From the NCBI GenBank assembly GCA_050696075.1, contig JBOGUF010000139.1, positions 1 through 32,488 on the forward strand: a DNA stretch of 32,488 bases, given 5' to 3'. Positions 1 through 8,829 of this stretch are shown one piece after another (position 1 is the stretch's first letter; each line of letters opens with the position of its first letter). Position numbers and translations under genes: made by a program. The notes beneath the pieces were generated by a model, which saw nothing but the letters and a program-made list of their open reading frames with translations, had not been told where the DNA came from and made no database searches. Source of the DNA: JBOGUF01 sp050696075 (GTDB taxonomy: Bacteria > Chloroflexota > Chloroflexia > Thermomicrobiales > UBA6265).

Positions 1-1780
1 TCCGCTCGCATCGCGCCAGATCGCCGGCAAAGTTGAGTGCCATCGCGATCCGATACGGATGCCCGAGCTTCCGGAGGAGCGGTAGACCTTCGTCCAGCAT
101 GACACGGGCCGCATCGAAGTCGCCGAGTGCCGTAGCCGAAAAGCTGTAGACACTCAACGACAGGCCCAGGTGGTACGTGTCCCCCAACTCCCGATACAGG
201 TGAATAACCCGCTTAGCGAGGGTGAATTCAGTCTGATAGTCACCCGCTGCCCGCGCGCCGTGAGCCTGACCAGCCAGGGCGAAGGCGAGGATCGACTTGC
301 CCTCGTTGCCCGCTGCCTCGGCTAAGACCGCGGCTTTGCGTCCATACTCCATTTGTGCCGAGGAATTGCCCCTGAAACCAGCTAAGAACGCCGCATAGGC
401 GAGGGCATGCGCACGGACAACCTGCGAAACGCCCTCGTCCGCCCGCGCGAGCAGCCGATCAAGCCATGCCAGTCCTTCTTCCACATAGTCACGTATCGTC
501 CAAAGCTCGTAGAGTGCGATGGCAATGCGCAGTCCCGCCTCGATGCGGTCGCGCTCCAACGACCAAGTCAGGGCGGCTCGGAAATTGTCATGGTCGCTTT
601 CCAGCCAGTTCAACCAGAGCTGGAGGTATGGGCCGGTGAGCTTCGGCACCGCTTCCTCCGCCAATTGCAGGAAGCAGTGCAGATGCCGGTCGCGTATCGT
701 CGACCATTCATCGGAAGCGATGAGCTTCTCTCGCGCGTATTGTCGGATCGTCTCCAGCAGGGAATAGCGCGCTTCGCCGCCCTGAAGCGTTGCCGCCACC
801 ACAAGCGATCTGTTGACAAGCGAGGACAAGACGTCGAGCACCTGTTCGCGCTCAAGCCCGTCCCCGGCGCAGACCGCTTCGGTGGTTGTCAGCGAGCAGC
901 CGGCCGCAAAAACCGACAGCCGCCGCAGCATGATTTGCTCCGGAGCGGAAAGCAGATCGTAACTCCAGTCAATCGCGGCGCGCAGGGTGCGATGATGGCT
1001 ATGGATGACGTGAGGTGCCGACGGTAGCAGCGCAAAACAGTCATCAAGTCGGGCGGCGATCTGCTCGACGGTCAGAACCTTGACGCGCGCGCTTGCCAAC
1101 TCGATCGCCAAAGGAATGCCGTCCAGGCGGCGGCAGATGCCGGCGACCACCCCCGCGTTTTCAGGGGTCAGCGCAAAGTTCGGCAAGATGGCGCGGGCGC
1201 GCTCAACGAATAACTGGATGGCATCGAATTGACCAATGTCTGCCGTCGTGCCGGTGGGAGGCGGCAGTGACAATGGCGATACCGGATAGAGCAGCTCGCC
1301 CATGACGCCGAGCGGCTCGCGGCTCGTCGCCAGAATGCTCACAGCCGTTCCCGCCAGGAGGGTTTCGACGAGGTGAGCGCACGCGCTCAGGACGTGCTCG
1401 CAGTTGTCCAGCACCAACAGCAACTGCTTTTCATGAAGCGCATCCAATAACCCATCCACCAAGGGACGGTCTGGCTGTTCGACCACATTGACCGCTCGCG
1501 CGACGGCCTGGACGACGAGGCGTGGGTCTGCCAATCGCGCGAGCTCAACGCCATCCGCATAGTGCCGGCTCACATCTGCCGCGGCGCGCAGGGCGAGACG
1601 GGTTTTGCCGCAGCCGGCGCTACCCGTCAGCGTGACGAGGCGCGACGATGCAAGGAGCCGCGCAACCTCTGCCAGCTCTCGCTCCCGCCCGACAAAGCTG
1701 GTCAACACGGTCGGGATGGTGATGCGTGGAGCGCGCTGGGTTTTGACGTCGCCACCGATTTGGTTCATGGCATGGGGCAT
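1..1780 (-). CDS. Large ATPase transcriptional regulator (AfsR/LuxR-associated NB-ARC-like ATPase), 3' end outside window
   Basis: An open minus-strand frame of 593 codons runs off the left edge without a stop. Near the N terminus is a P-loop (GSAGCGKT, about residues 53-60), followed by a Walker B stretch (LLLVLDNCEHV) and a sensor-like TSREPL segment, then a winged-helix-like region (RTLRAAIDWSYDLL) and alpha-helical TPR-like sequence. This is the layout of the COG3903 'predicted ATPase' regulators, which often end in a LuxR-type helix-turn-helix or follow a separate DNA-binding domain; here the C terminus is not visible. Two in-frame ATGs, 1780 and 1768, are possible starts, and neither has a clear Shine-Dalgarno sequence. 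It starts 17 nt after the stop of the upstream LuxR-type regulator on the same strand, so the two are probably co-transcribed and translationally coupled. The ligand and target genes cannot be deduced. Confidence 0.85.
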   Translation of the reverse strand, partial: MPHAMNQIGGDVKTQRAPRITIPTVLTSFVGRERELAEVARLLASSRLVTLTGSAGCGKTRLALRAAADVSRHYADGVELARLADPRLVVQAVARAVNVVEQPDRPLVDGLLDALHEKQLLLVLDNCEHVLSACAHLVETLLAGTAVSILATSREPLGVMGELLYPVSPLSLPPPTGTTADIGQFDAIQLFVERARAILPNFALTPENAGVVAGICRRLDGIPLAIELASARVKVLTVEQIAARLDDCFALLPSAPHVIHSHHRTLRAAIDWSYDLLSAPEQIMLRRLSVFAAGCSLTTTEAVCAGDGLEREQVLDVLSSLVNRSLVVAATLQGGEARYSLLETIRQYAREKLIASDEWSTIRDRHLHCFLQLAEEAVPKLTGPYLQLWLNWLESDHDNFRAALTWSLERDRIEAGLRIAIALYELWTIRDYVEEGLAWLDRLLARADEGVSQVVRAHALAYAAFLAGFRGNSSAQMEYGRKAAVLAEAAGNEGKSILAFALAGQAHGARAAGDYQTEFTLAKRVIHLYRELGDTYHLGLSLSVYSFSATALGDFDAARVMLDEGLPLLRKLGHPYRIAMALNFAGDLARCER

Positions 1781-1797
1781 TCAATTGTGGGCAAGAC

Positions 1798-4464
1798 CTA
1801 GTCGAGCAAATCCAGAGCTCTGGCCCTGGCCGCGGCTTCGGTGCGGTTGCCAACGCCCAACTTGGCGTAGATGTTGCCGGTGTGCTTCTTGACCGTCTCC
1901 GACGAAATGACCAGCCGATCGGCGATTTCCTGATTGGTCAACCCAGCGGCGATCAAACGCAAGATCTCTTGTTCCCGCGCGCTCAGCGGTTCCGGCAGCG
2001 TCCCTTCCCCGGCGGCCGGGGAGGCGAGGTCGCCGCAGGCCGCCAGCAGCCTGCCGACATAGTCCGGCATCACACGACGGGATCGCGCCTCCTGCAATAG
2101 CCGGGCCATGGGCAGGCCGAGGTCGGCGAAGAGACGCACATAACCTTCCGGTTCGGCCAGCCGCAGCGCCTGCTCCAGCGCGGTCATTGCGCCTACCCGG
2201 TCGCCCCCCTTCCACTGTGCCAAGGCCCGCAGCGCCAGCGCCTCGATCTGGACGCCCATCCGGCCCTCCGCCTCCGCCAATGCGAGCAGCCGGGTCAGCA
2301 GTGCCAGCGACCGTTCCCGGGCCGGCGCATCCCCTTTGACGATCAGCACGCGGGCCAGCGCCAATTGCGCGCTGTCGCTTTCCGGCCGTTGTTGAAGGGC
2401 ATCGCCGGCCAGCGCCGCATCGGACCAATCGACGGCGGCGCGGAGCCGGTCCCGCGCCAGCCAGAGCTCGAGCTGGCCGCGCTCGAAGCGGCTGGTCCAG
2501 TCCGGAAACGACGCCTGGTCCACCAGCGGACGCGCCCGTTCCAGGTACTCGGATGCCGCCGCGACGTCGCCTTCCGTCAGCTTCAGCCGAGCCGCGATCA
2601 CGTACCCGGCGATCAGCGCCCGCACGTCGCCGCCCAGCTCGGATCGCTCCAGTCCGCGAGACAGGTGGTCCCAGGCGTCCGCCAGCTCATTCCATTCATA
2701 GAGGACCTCGCCCATCCGAATGAAGACCCAGCCGATGACCGAGAGCGGCAGGCGGCCCCAATGCTCCCGCTCCTGGATGGCCGCGAGGGCCTTGCTCCAA
2801 TAGCCGGCGGCTGCACGGAGCCGACCCTTTCTCAGTTCGAGATCGGCGAGCGCGCCAAACACGTGCGCCGACAGGACATGGAATACCGGCGCGTGGGCGA
2901 AGGTGAGCAGCGTCAAGTAGCAGGCGTTCGCTTCCTCCCAGCGCCCGTTTCGGCGGTAGGTATCGCCAAGCGCGCCATAAATCATCGGGCGAAAGCCGAG
3001 GTCTTCTTCCGGCAAATCCCGGAGCGCCTGGTCCGCAAAGGCCTCTGCCAGCGGCACGTCGTTTTGAAAGCACGCAATGGCGCAGCGAATCGCGGTCACT
3101 CGTGCCAACTGCCAGCGGGCATCGTCGCCCTTCGCGCCCGTCAGCCGCTGTTCGACGTCATCGACGCAGCGGATGCAGGCATCCACCGCACCGGTGAACG
3201 CCAAGAGACCCGCCCGGGCAAGGTCGAGCGCCGGGTAAGCGGCGGACCACGCCGGCGGAAGCGCATCGAGCCAGCGTTGGACAGCCGTGAACTCGCCGCA
3301 ATTCAGCATGGCATTCATGTAGCGGTCGAAGATGCGGACCCCGAGGTCAAGATCATCCCCAGCAACCGCGTGCTGGAAAGCGGGTTCCGGCAGGTCCCGC
3401 GCCAGATACCACCGGGCCGCCCGGCGATGGAGACCGGCGACTTCCTCCGCGTGACGCCGGGTCAGTTCCTCCCGCAGGACGTCGGCGAAGAGCCGGTGGT
3501 ACCGGAACCACTCCCGGTTGTCGTCCAGCGACACGAGGAAGAGGTTCTCACGTTCCAGGAGTTCCAGCATCTCCTGGCTGCCTGCTCCCTCGGTGACGGC
3601 GTCGCAGAGCGGTCCGCACAGGCGATCCAGGATGCTGGTCTGGAGCAAGAATCGACGGCATTCATCCGGCAGATGGGCCAGCACGTCGTCGCGCAGGTAG
3701 TCGGCGATGAAGCGGTGCCGGCCGCTGACGACGATCCCGGCCGCCGGCTCGCGGTGGCGGCGCAGGGTGAGCGCCACCAACTGCACCCCCGCGATCCAGC
3801 CTTCCAGTTGGGCGTGCAGGGGGTCGATCTCCGCCTCGGGCAGATCGAGTCCCATTTGCTCGTTCAAGAACGCCGCCGTCTCGTCCAGCGCGAAGCTGAG
3901 TTCCTCGGCTCGCACCTCCCGCAGCTCACCTCTCGCCCGGTACCGCGCCAGCGGCAGCGGCGGCTCGACGCGACCCGCCAGCACGAAATGGAGCGTGGGT
4001 GGCACATGGTCGAGCAGGAAGGTCAGCGCCTGATAAATTGCTGGGTCCGCGATCAGGTGAACGTCGTCGAGGACGATGGCCGTGTGGTCGGGAACGTCGT
4101 TGGCGACGTTGATGAACGCCGAGAGGACCGCGTCGGTGTCCGGAGACATTCCGCCGAGGAGCAAGCCCGCGGGGCGCTCGCGGAGACCCGGCAGCACCTG
4201 CTCCCACGCGGTGAGCAGGTAACGGAGGAAGCGCTCGCGGTCGTTTTCCTCCTCGCCGAGCGACAACCAGGCAACCGGGACGCGGCTGGCCTGGGCCCAA
4301 TCAGCGAGCAGCGTCGTTTTGCCATAGCCGGCGGGCGCCGCGATCAGGACGAGTTTGTGGTTGGAGACATCGCGTTCGAGGGCGTCGACGAGCCGGGGGC
4401 GGCGCACCAGATGTTGCGTCCGCGGCGGAATCCGCACGTTGGTCGCCAGGAGCGCGGCATCCAT
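1798..4464 (-). CDS. MalT-like LuxR-family ATP-dependent transcriptional regulator
   Basis: The 888-residue protein begins with the LLATNVRIPPRTQHLVRRPRL segment typical of MalT/STAND regulators. A P-loop follows (PAGYGKTT, Lys at about residue 49), then Walker B (IVLDDVHL), a winged-helix region, a long helical TPR-like sensor, and a C-terminal LuxR helix-turn-helix (LSAREQEILRLIAAGLTNQEIA, then SSETVKKHTGNIYAKLGVGNR, final ~65 residues). Members of this family bind an inducer and ATP, oligomerise, and activate transcription. The reading frame extends upstream to 4563, but the ATG at 4464 is chosen because family homology begins there and GGTGGTGA lies just upstream. It is probably the first gene of an operon with the ATPase regulator downstream. 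Its inducer is unknown. Confidence 0.93.
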   Translation of the reverse strand: MDAALLATNVRIPPRTQHLVRRPRLVDALERDVSNHKLVLIAAPAGYGKTTLLADWAQASRVPVAWLSLGEEENDRERFLRYLLTAWEQVLPGLRERPAGLLLGGMSPDTDAVLSAFINVANDVPDHTAIVLDDVHLIADPAIYQALTFLLDHVPPTLHFVLAGRVEPPLPLARYRARGELREVRAEELSFALDETAAFLNEQMGLDLPEAEIDPLHAQLEGWIAGVQLVALTLRRHREPAAGIVVSGRHRFIADYLRDDVLAHLPDECRRFLLQTSILDRLCGPLCDAVTEGAGSQEMLELLERENLFLVSLDDNREWFRYHRLFADVLREELTRRHAEEVAGLHRRAARWYLARDLPEPAFQHAVAGDDLDLGVRIFDRYMNAMLNCGEFTAVQRWLDALPPAWSAAYPALDLARAGLLAFTGAVDACIRCVDDVEQRLTGAKGDDARWQLARVTAIRCAIACFQNDVPLAEAFADQALRDLPEEDLGFRPMIYGALGDTYRRNGRWEEANACYLTLLTFAHAPVFHVLSAHVFGALADLELRKGRLRAAAGYWSKALAAIQEREHWGRLPLSVIGWVFIRMGEVLYEWNELADAWDHLSRGLERSELGGDVRALIAGYVIAARLKLTEGDVAAASEYLERARPLVDQASFPDWTSRFERGQLELWLARDRLRAAVDWSDAALAGDALQQRPESDSAQLALARVLIVKGDAPARERSLALLTRLLALAEAEGRMGVQIEALALRALAQWKGGDRVGAMTALEQALRLAEPEGYVRLFADLGLPMARLLQEARSRRVMPDYVGRLLAACGDLASPAAGEGTLPEPLSAREQEILRLIAAGLTNQEIADRLVISSETVKKHTGNIYAKLGVGNRTEAAARARALDLLD

Positions 4465-4585
4465 CAGGTCACCACCACGTTTGTCCTTTCCTCGTGTCGC
4501 GAACCATGATACGGCGACCTGGCATCTCGACGCAGGAGTTAGGCGGTGTTTGCAAACCGTCATCCCGCGGCGTCGGGCGCCCCGT

Positions 4586-4733
4586 CGTCATGCTGAGGCT
4601 TCGCCTCAGCATCCCCCGGCGAAGCCGCCCCGACGTGCTCCCCCAGGATTGGGGGTCGGGGGGCCGCCGCGCTTCGCGCGGGGATGCCCGTCGGTTCCTC
4701 AGGGCGTGCTTCGGCTTGGCCTCAGCATGACGG
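4586..4733 (+). repeat. Palindromic dispersed element, copy A1 (core inverted)
   Basis: A 148-bp element bounded by inverted ends (CGTCATGCTGAGGC on the left, GCCTCAGCATGACG on the right). Inside, 8-bp inverted repeats GCATCCCC (4609-4616) and GGGGATGC (4680-4687) bracket a 63-bp core. Copies A2 (24251-24394) and A3 (27828-27972) have the same outer flanks in the same orientation, but the A1 core reads as their reverse complement, with about 58 of 63 positions matching A3 by eye. It carries no protein and resembles a MITE or large REP element. Confidence 0.85.
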
Positions 4734-4781
4734 GGCTTTGCCAACATGCCGTAGGGGTTAGGGGAACGACGTCACTCTTGT

Positions 4782-4802
4782 CGCCTAACGCCTAGCGCCT
4801 AG
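4782..4802. repeat. Three tandem heptamers (CGCCTAA, CGCCTAG, CGCCTAG)
   Basis: Three perfect or near-perfect 7-nt units lie between dispersed element A1 and the flavoprotein gene. Arrays with the same 7-nt period but unrelated unit sequences occur at 29606-29633, 30884-30918 and 30921-30941. Confidence 0.75.
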
Positions 4803-4926
4803 GCAATCGAGAAATCGGCAGGACTGCCGATGCCGGGCAGGCGGGCCAGATGGGACCATCACCGTCAACGGGCGGGCCATGCGCGGTCCGGCCGGTTCTC
4901 GCTTCCCATGGGAAGGACGGTGTCTT

Positions 4927-6048
4927 GTGTCCGGAATCCCTTCGCGTTCGCCGCTGCACACCCTGCTTTGCCAGCGCCTCGGCATCACCCACCCGATCGT
5001 CAAGGCGCCGATGGCCGGCGGCACCGACACGATCGAACTGGTCGCGGCGGTCTCGAACGCCGGCGGGTTGGGCATCTTCGGGGCGCTGATGCTGCCACCG
5101 GAGGAGGTGCGCGCGGCCATACGAGCCATCCGCGCCCGCACCGATCGGCCCTTCGGCGTCAACGTGATCGCCTACCGGGCGGAGGGGAACCAGGCGGAGA
5201 CGGCGGCGCTCAACGTCGTGCTCGACGAATTGCGCGGCGAGTTGGGGCTGCCGCCGGGACCGGCCGAGGTCCACCTGCCGCCGTCGTGGCTGCCCGATCA
5301 GCTCCGCGTCATTTACGAGGAGCGGGTGCCGGTGCTCAACCCGATGGGCGACCCGACCGCGGTGATCGCGCCGGCGCACGAGGCCGGGGTGACGGTGATG
5401 GGCTTCGTGACGACGGTCGCCGAGGCGGAAGAGGCGGTCGCGGCCGGGGTCGACGTCATCGTCGCCCAGGGGGCCGAGGCGGGCGGGCTGCGCGCGACCT
5501 GGCGGCTCGACGGGCGGCACGAAGCGGCGCTGATCGGCACGATGGCACTGGTGCCGCAGGTGGCCGACGCGGTGCCGTCGTCGGTCCCGGTCGTGGCCGC
5601 GGGCGGGATCATGGATGGGCGGGGGGTGGTCGCGGCACTGGCACTGGGGGCGGCGGGGGCAATGCTGGGCACCCGCTTCAGCCTGGCGCGGGAGAGCGGC
5701 ATCCCGCCGAGCTGGCGGGCGCGGCTGCTGGCGGCGAAGGAGACCGACCCGGTCGTCAGCCGGACGATCACCGGACGGCCGGCGCGCAGCATTCACAACC
5801 GCCTGGTCGACGCACAGATCGCGGCGGGCATCACGCCGCTGCCGTTTCCGCTCCAATTCCTGGCGGCGGCCGACATCCACCGCGCGGCGGCGGAGCAGGG
5901 GAGCGCCGACTACACCTACCTCGCCGCCGGTCAGGGCCTCCCCCTGGCTACTGACGGCCCCGGCGCCGCCGACATCGTCGCCGAGCTGGTGGCGGAGGCG
6001 GAGGCGGACCTGGCGCGGCTCGGGCACCGCCTGGCGACGGTCGGGTAG
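4927..6048 (+). CDS. Nitronate monooxygenase / 2-nitropropane dioxygenase-like flavoprotein
   Basis: A 373-residue TIM-barrel FMN protein of the NMO/FabK superfamily. The N terminus (LGITHPIVKAPMAGG) matches the family start, and the phosphate-binding AAGGIMDGRGVVAAL and LGTRF segments are present. Members oxidise alkyl nitronates, or in the FabK branch reduce enoyl-ACP. One oddity: where the family normally has EAGGH with the catalytic His, this protein reads GAEAGGLRAT, with Leu at about residue 188. The enzyme may therefore not be a conventional nitronate monooxygenase. The frame opens at 4879, but the GTG at 4927 is preferred because GGAAGGA lies 9 nt upstream and homology starts soon after. 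It appears monocistronic. Confidence 0.88.
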   Translation: MSGIPSRSPLHTLLCQRLGITHPIVKAPMAGGTDTIELVAAVSNAGGLGIFGALMLPPEEVRAAIRAIRARTDRPFGVNVIAYRAEGNQAETAALNVVLDELRGELGLPPGPAEVHLPPSWLPDQLRVIYEERVPVLNPMGDPTAVIAPAHEAGVTVMGFVTTVAEAEEAVAAGVDVIVAQGAEAGGLRATWRLDGRHEAALIGTMALVPQVADAVPSSVPVVAAGGIMDGRGVVAALALGAAGAMLGTRFSLARESGIPPSWRARLLAAKETDPVVSRTITGRPARSIHNRLVDAQIAAGITPLPFPLQFLAAADIHRAAAEQGSADYTYLAAGQGLPLATDGPGAADIVAELVAEAEADLARLGHRLATVG

Positions 6049-6202
6049 CGCTGGTTAGTCCGTCCCCTTGCCGGGGAATGGGTAACACATCCGTCAACAA
6101 CGCAGCCCTTCCGTGACTTAAGCCAAGCTGATAGACTCATCTCAGGCAGGCCGCATCGCGCCTTATCGAGAATGATCGCCCCGCCAGCCAGGGAACACGA
6201 CC

Positions 6203-7834
6203 GTGCTCCAGACCGTTCTGCTATCACGAGTGACGAGCGCGACGGACGCGCTCTTGGCGGTCGCGGTTGCGCTTGGGGCTCGCTTCGTTCCCGACTGGAC
6301 GGACGCCGAAGAAGAGTTGGTCGCTGATCTTCCTGGACCCTTGCCACTCTTTCTCCAAGCGACACGCGATGCGATTCGTCGCGGAGAAGACCCGCTGGGT
6401 GATAGCTTCTGTCGCATTTTTTCGGCGGAGGAGCGCCGCCCCAAGGGCGCAACCTATACGCCGCAACCCATCATCGACGCCATGCTCGCCTGGGCGGGGC
6501 GAGAATCTCGCCCCGCCCGCGTCGTCGATCCCGGCGCGGGGTCGGCGCGCTTCCTCGTCGCCGCGGGACGTCGCTTTCCCGACGCCGAACTGATCGCCGT
6601 CGAGGCCGATCCCGTCGCCGCCATTCTGGCGCGCGGTCACTTGGCAGCCGCGGGGCTTATTTCGCGGTCGAAGGTCCTCCTGCAGGACTATCGAGAGATC
6701 GATCTGCCACCAGTCACCGGAACAACGCTCTTCCTCGGCAACCCACCATATGTCCGCCACCACCTGATCGAATCGCGGTGGAAGGCGTGGCTCGCGCATA
6801 CCGCACGCACGTATGGCATCGAGGCGAGTCAACTCGCCGGTCTGCACGCGCATTTCTTCCTCGCCACCGCCGAACACGCGCGGCAAGGCGACGTCGGCGT
6901 GCTCATCACGGCCGCCGAGTGGCTCGACGTGAACTATGGGCGGCTGGTGCGGGACCTGCTGACCGGTATTTTGGGGGCAAAGAGCATCCACGTCATCGAG
7001 CCCAGCGCAGACCCATTCCCAGGGACACAGACGACGGCGGTCATCACGGGATTCGAAATCGGCGCCAAAACCGACACCGTCGGTATGCGCCGCGTCGCCA
7101 GCCTCGACGAGTTGGGGGCGCTGGAGTCCGATTGGCGCGTCGGCCGGGACCGGCTGATGAGCGCCGACCGATGGACGCCACTCACTCGACCGAGTGCCGA
7201 GCGGCGGGAAGGGTTCGTCGAACTTGGCGAGTTGTGCCGAGTCCATCGCGGGCAGGTGACAGGCGCGAATCGGGTCTGGATCATCAATGAAAACGAGTAC
7301 GGCTTACCCGATGAAGTCCTCTTCCGGTCCGTCACCAGGGCACGAGAGCTTTTTGCCGCCAAGGATGTCTTGACTGACCCGTTGTGTCTGCGCCAGGTGA
7401 TTGACCTACCCCCAGATCTTGGCGTGTTCGATACATCCGAGCGCCGCCGGATCGAGAAGTTCCTCCGGTTCGCCAAAGCACAGGGGGCCGACAACGGCTT
7501 CATCGCGCGACATCGCAAGGCTTGGTGGTCTGTTGGGTTGCGAAAGCCCGCGCCGATCCTGGCAACCTATATGGCGCGGCGACCGCCCGTCTTCGTACGC
7601 AACCAGGCCGACGCCCGCCATATCAACATCGCCCACGGTCTCTACCCTCGAGAGCAGCTGACTGAACGGCAACTCCGCGCGCTCGCGTCGCACTTGTCCC
7701 AATGCGTTCGCCTCGAGGAGGGTCGGACCTACGCCGGCGGACTGACCAAATTCGAACCGCGCGAGATGGAGCGCCTGCTTGTCCCGCGCCCCGAGTTGCT
7801 CGCCGATCAGGCGTTCCTGGATTCGCTGTCGTGA
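6203..7834 (+). CDS. N6-adenine DNA methyltransferase of a type II restriction-modification system
   Basis: The 543-residue protein has SAM-binding motif I (VVDPGAGSARF, residues 107-117), an acidic motif II (AVEAD) and the catalytic NPPY (180-183) of gamma-type adenine methylases. The KGATYTPQPIIDAML stretch before motif I is typical of Eco57I/TaqI-like enzymes, and the C-terminal half is the target-recognition region. It should methylate adenine in the sequence cut by the downstream endonuclease. The GTG start is supported by AGGGA about 8 nt upstream. The stop TGA overlaps the next gene's GTG (GTGA), indicating translational coupling, so methylase is made before nuclease. The gene looks less GC-rich than its neighbours, consistent with horizontal gain. 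Confidence 0.93.
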   Translation: MLQTVLLSRVTSATDALLAVAVALGARFVPDWTDAEEELVADLPGPLPLFLQATRDAIRRGEDPLGDSFCRIFSAEERRPKGATYTPQPIIDAMLAWAGRESRPARVVDPGAGSARFLVAAGRRFPDAELIAVEADPVAAILARGHLAAAGLISRSKVLLQDYREIDLPPVTGTTLFLGNPPYVRHHLIESRWKAWLAHTARTYGIEASQLAGLHAHFFLATAEHARQGDVGVLITAAEWLDVNYGRLVRDLLTGILGAKSIHVIEPSADPFPGTQTTAVITGFEIGAKTDTVGMRRVASLDELGALESDWRVGRDRLMSADRWTPLTRPSAERREGFVELGELCRVHRGQVTGANRVWIINENEYGLPDEVLFRSVTRARELFAAKDVLTDPLCLRQVIDLPPDLGVFDTSERRRIEKFLRFAKAQGADNGFIARHRKAWWSVGLRKPAPILATYMARRPPVFVRNQADARHINIAHGLYPREQLTERQLRALASHLSQCVRLEEGRTYAGGLTKFEPREMERLLVPRPELLADQAFLDSLS

Positions 7835-8781
7835 GCTTCCAGCGTCAGCCGCAAGCTGTCCCACGATCGATCTGGACTGCAACACAGCTTGAGGCTGATC
7901 GGGCCTTGTCCGAGGAGTATTTTCGTAGCCAGCGCATGGAAGAACCACTGGAAGAGTGCCTTGATCAGTTCGACCGAATGCAGGGAGTCATGGAGAACTT
8001 CCTGGTAAGCACCGTTGATCTCGCTCAACTCCAAGAGCACGCACTCGACGTTCTCTCCGATCCCGTTCTTTTGGACGCATTTCGCTACCTTGCCGCCCCA
8101 CCAATCTCCGTTGACGACCTGAAGACGCTCGTCGAGGCCAGCTCACTTGCCCCGCGGATGCTCCAGAACAATCCAGAACCTGTACACCGCCTCATTCAGA
8201 CCATTCGCGCCGGACTCGACCGTCGCCGTTTTCCGTGGGTGGCAGAGGGACGCAAGCCGACGCCGGAGGAGCGGACCGCGGCGGTGGTGGCGACAACCGC
8301 CTTGATCGCCACTCGGCGGACGGAGACGGCCCGCCGCACGAGTGGGAAGGTGGTTCAAGAGGAACGGGTCCGGCAGGCGCTGCTCCACCTTGGCATTGGC
8401 GAAACCACGATCCCTGGGAACACCATTGCCACGATGACGCGGGCGCCAAAGCCAGGTCAATTCTGCCGAGAAACAGTTCTCGGCGATCGCAAGGCGGATC
8501 TCATCGTCGGCCTATGGGACGGACGGATCATGCCGATCGAGTGCAAGGTATCGAACTCGTCGATCAACTCGGTCAAACGGCTCAACAACGATGCGGCAGT
8601 CAAGGCCGCCGCCTGGATCGACGACTTTGGCGAGCGCCACGTCGTGCCCGCGGCGGTCATAAGCGGGGTCTATAAGTTGCACAACCTCGAACAGGCGCAG
8701 CGCCGAGGCTTGACGATCTATTGGGCACACCGCCTCAGTGACTTGACCGATTGGATCGAGCAGACACGGACCAGGCAATAG
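7831..8781 (+). CDS. XamI-family type II restriction endonuclease
   Basis: The 316-residue protein has the features of the XamI family (PF09572): a helical N-terminal half and a C-terminal PD-(D/E)XK nuclease core read here as KADLIV (D223) followed by IECK (E237, K239), then the family signature SNSSINSVKRLNND. XamI itself cleaves GTCGAC; whether this enzyme shares that target is unknown, and GTCGAC occurs several times in this window, so the site is not obviously avoided. The frame opens at 7702, but the GTG at 7831, overlapping the methylase stop, is the natural coupled start and gives the usual length. Its product cuts unmethylated incoming DNA. Confidence 0.92.
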   Translation: MSFQRQPQAVPRSIWTATQLEADRALSEEYFRSQRMEEPLEECLDQFDRMQGVMENFLVSTVDLAQLQEHALDVLSDPVLLDAFRYLAAPPISVDDLKTLVEASSLAPRMLQNNPEPVHRLIQTIRAGLDRRRFPWVAEGRKPTPEERTAAVVATTALIATRRTETARRTSGKVVQEERVRQALLHLGIGETTIPGNTIATMTRAPKPGQFCRETVLGDRKADLIVGLWDGRIMPIECKVSNSSINSVKRLNNDAAVKAAAWIDDFGERHVVPAAVISGVYKLHNLEQAQRRGLTIYWAHRLSDLTDWIEQTRTRQ

Positions 8782-8829
8782 ATGCTTCTTTCGCCTCTGC
8801 TATTCCCTCGCTTCCCCACACCAACCATG

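Larger units (their letters stand above)
4465..4926. other. Intergenic region between divergent regulator and nitronate monooxygenase-like gene
   Basis: No convincing gene is present in these 462 bases. The region must hold the divergent promoters of the regulator and the flavoprotein, but no strong sigma-70 boxes could be assigned. It contains the palindromic dispersed element at 4586-4733, two GTAGGGG-like heptamers at 4751-4764 and three CGCCTAR heptamers at 4782-4802. Confidence 0.7.

Noticed and set aside
407..1027. A 206-codon plus-strand open frame
   Set aside because: It mirrors the codon triplets of the left-edge ATPase regulator on the minus strand, which has P-loop and Walker B motifs.
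2365..4509. A 714-codon plus-strand open frame
   Set aside because: It is antisense to the well-supported LuxR-type regulator, shows no recognisable domain, and is a GC-rich codon-bias shadow.
4792..6027. A 411-codon minus-strand open frame
   Set aside because: It is antisense to the flavoprotein and is rich in Arg, Asp and His with no family signature.
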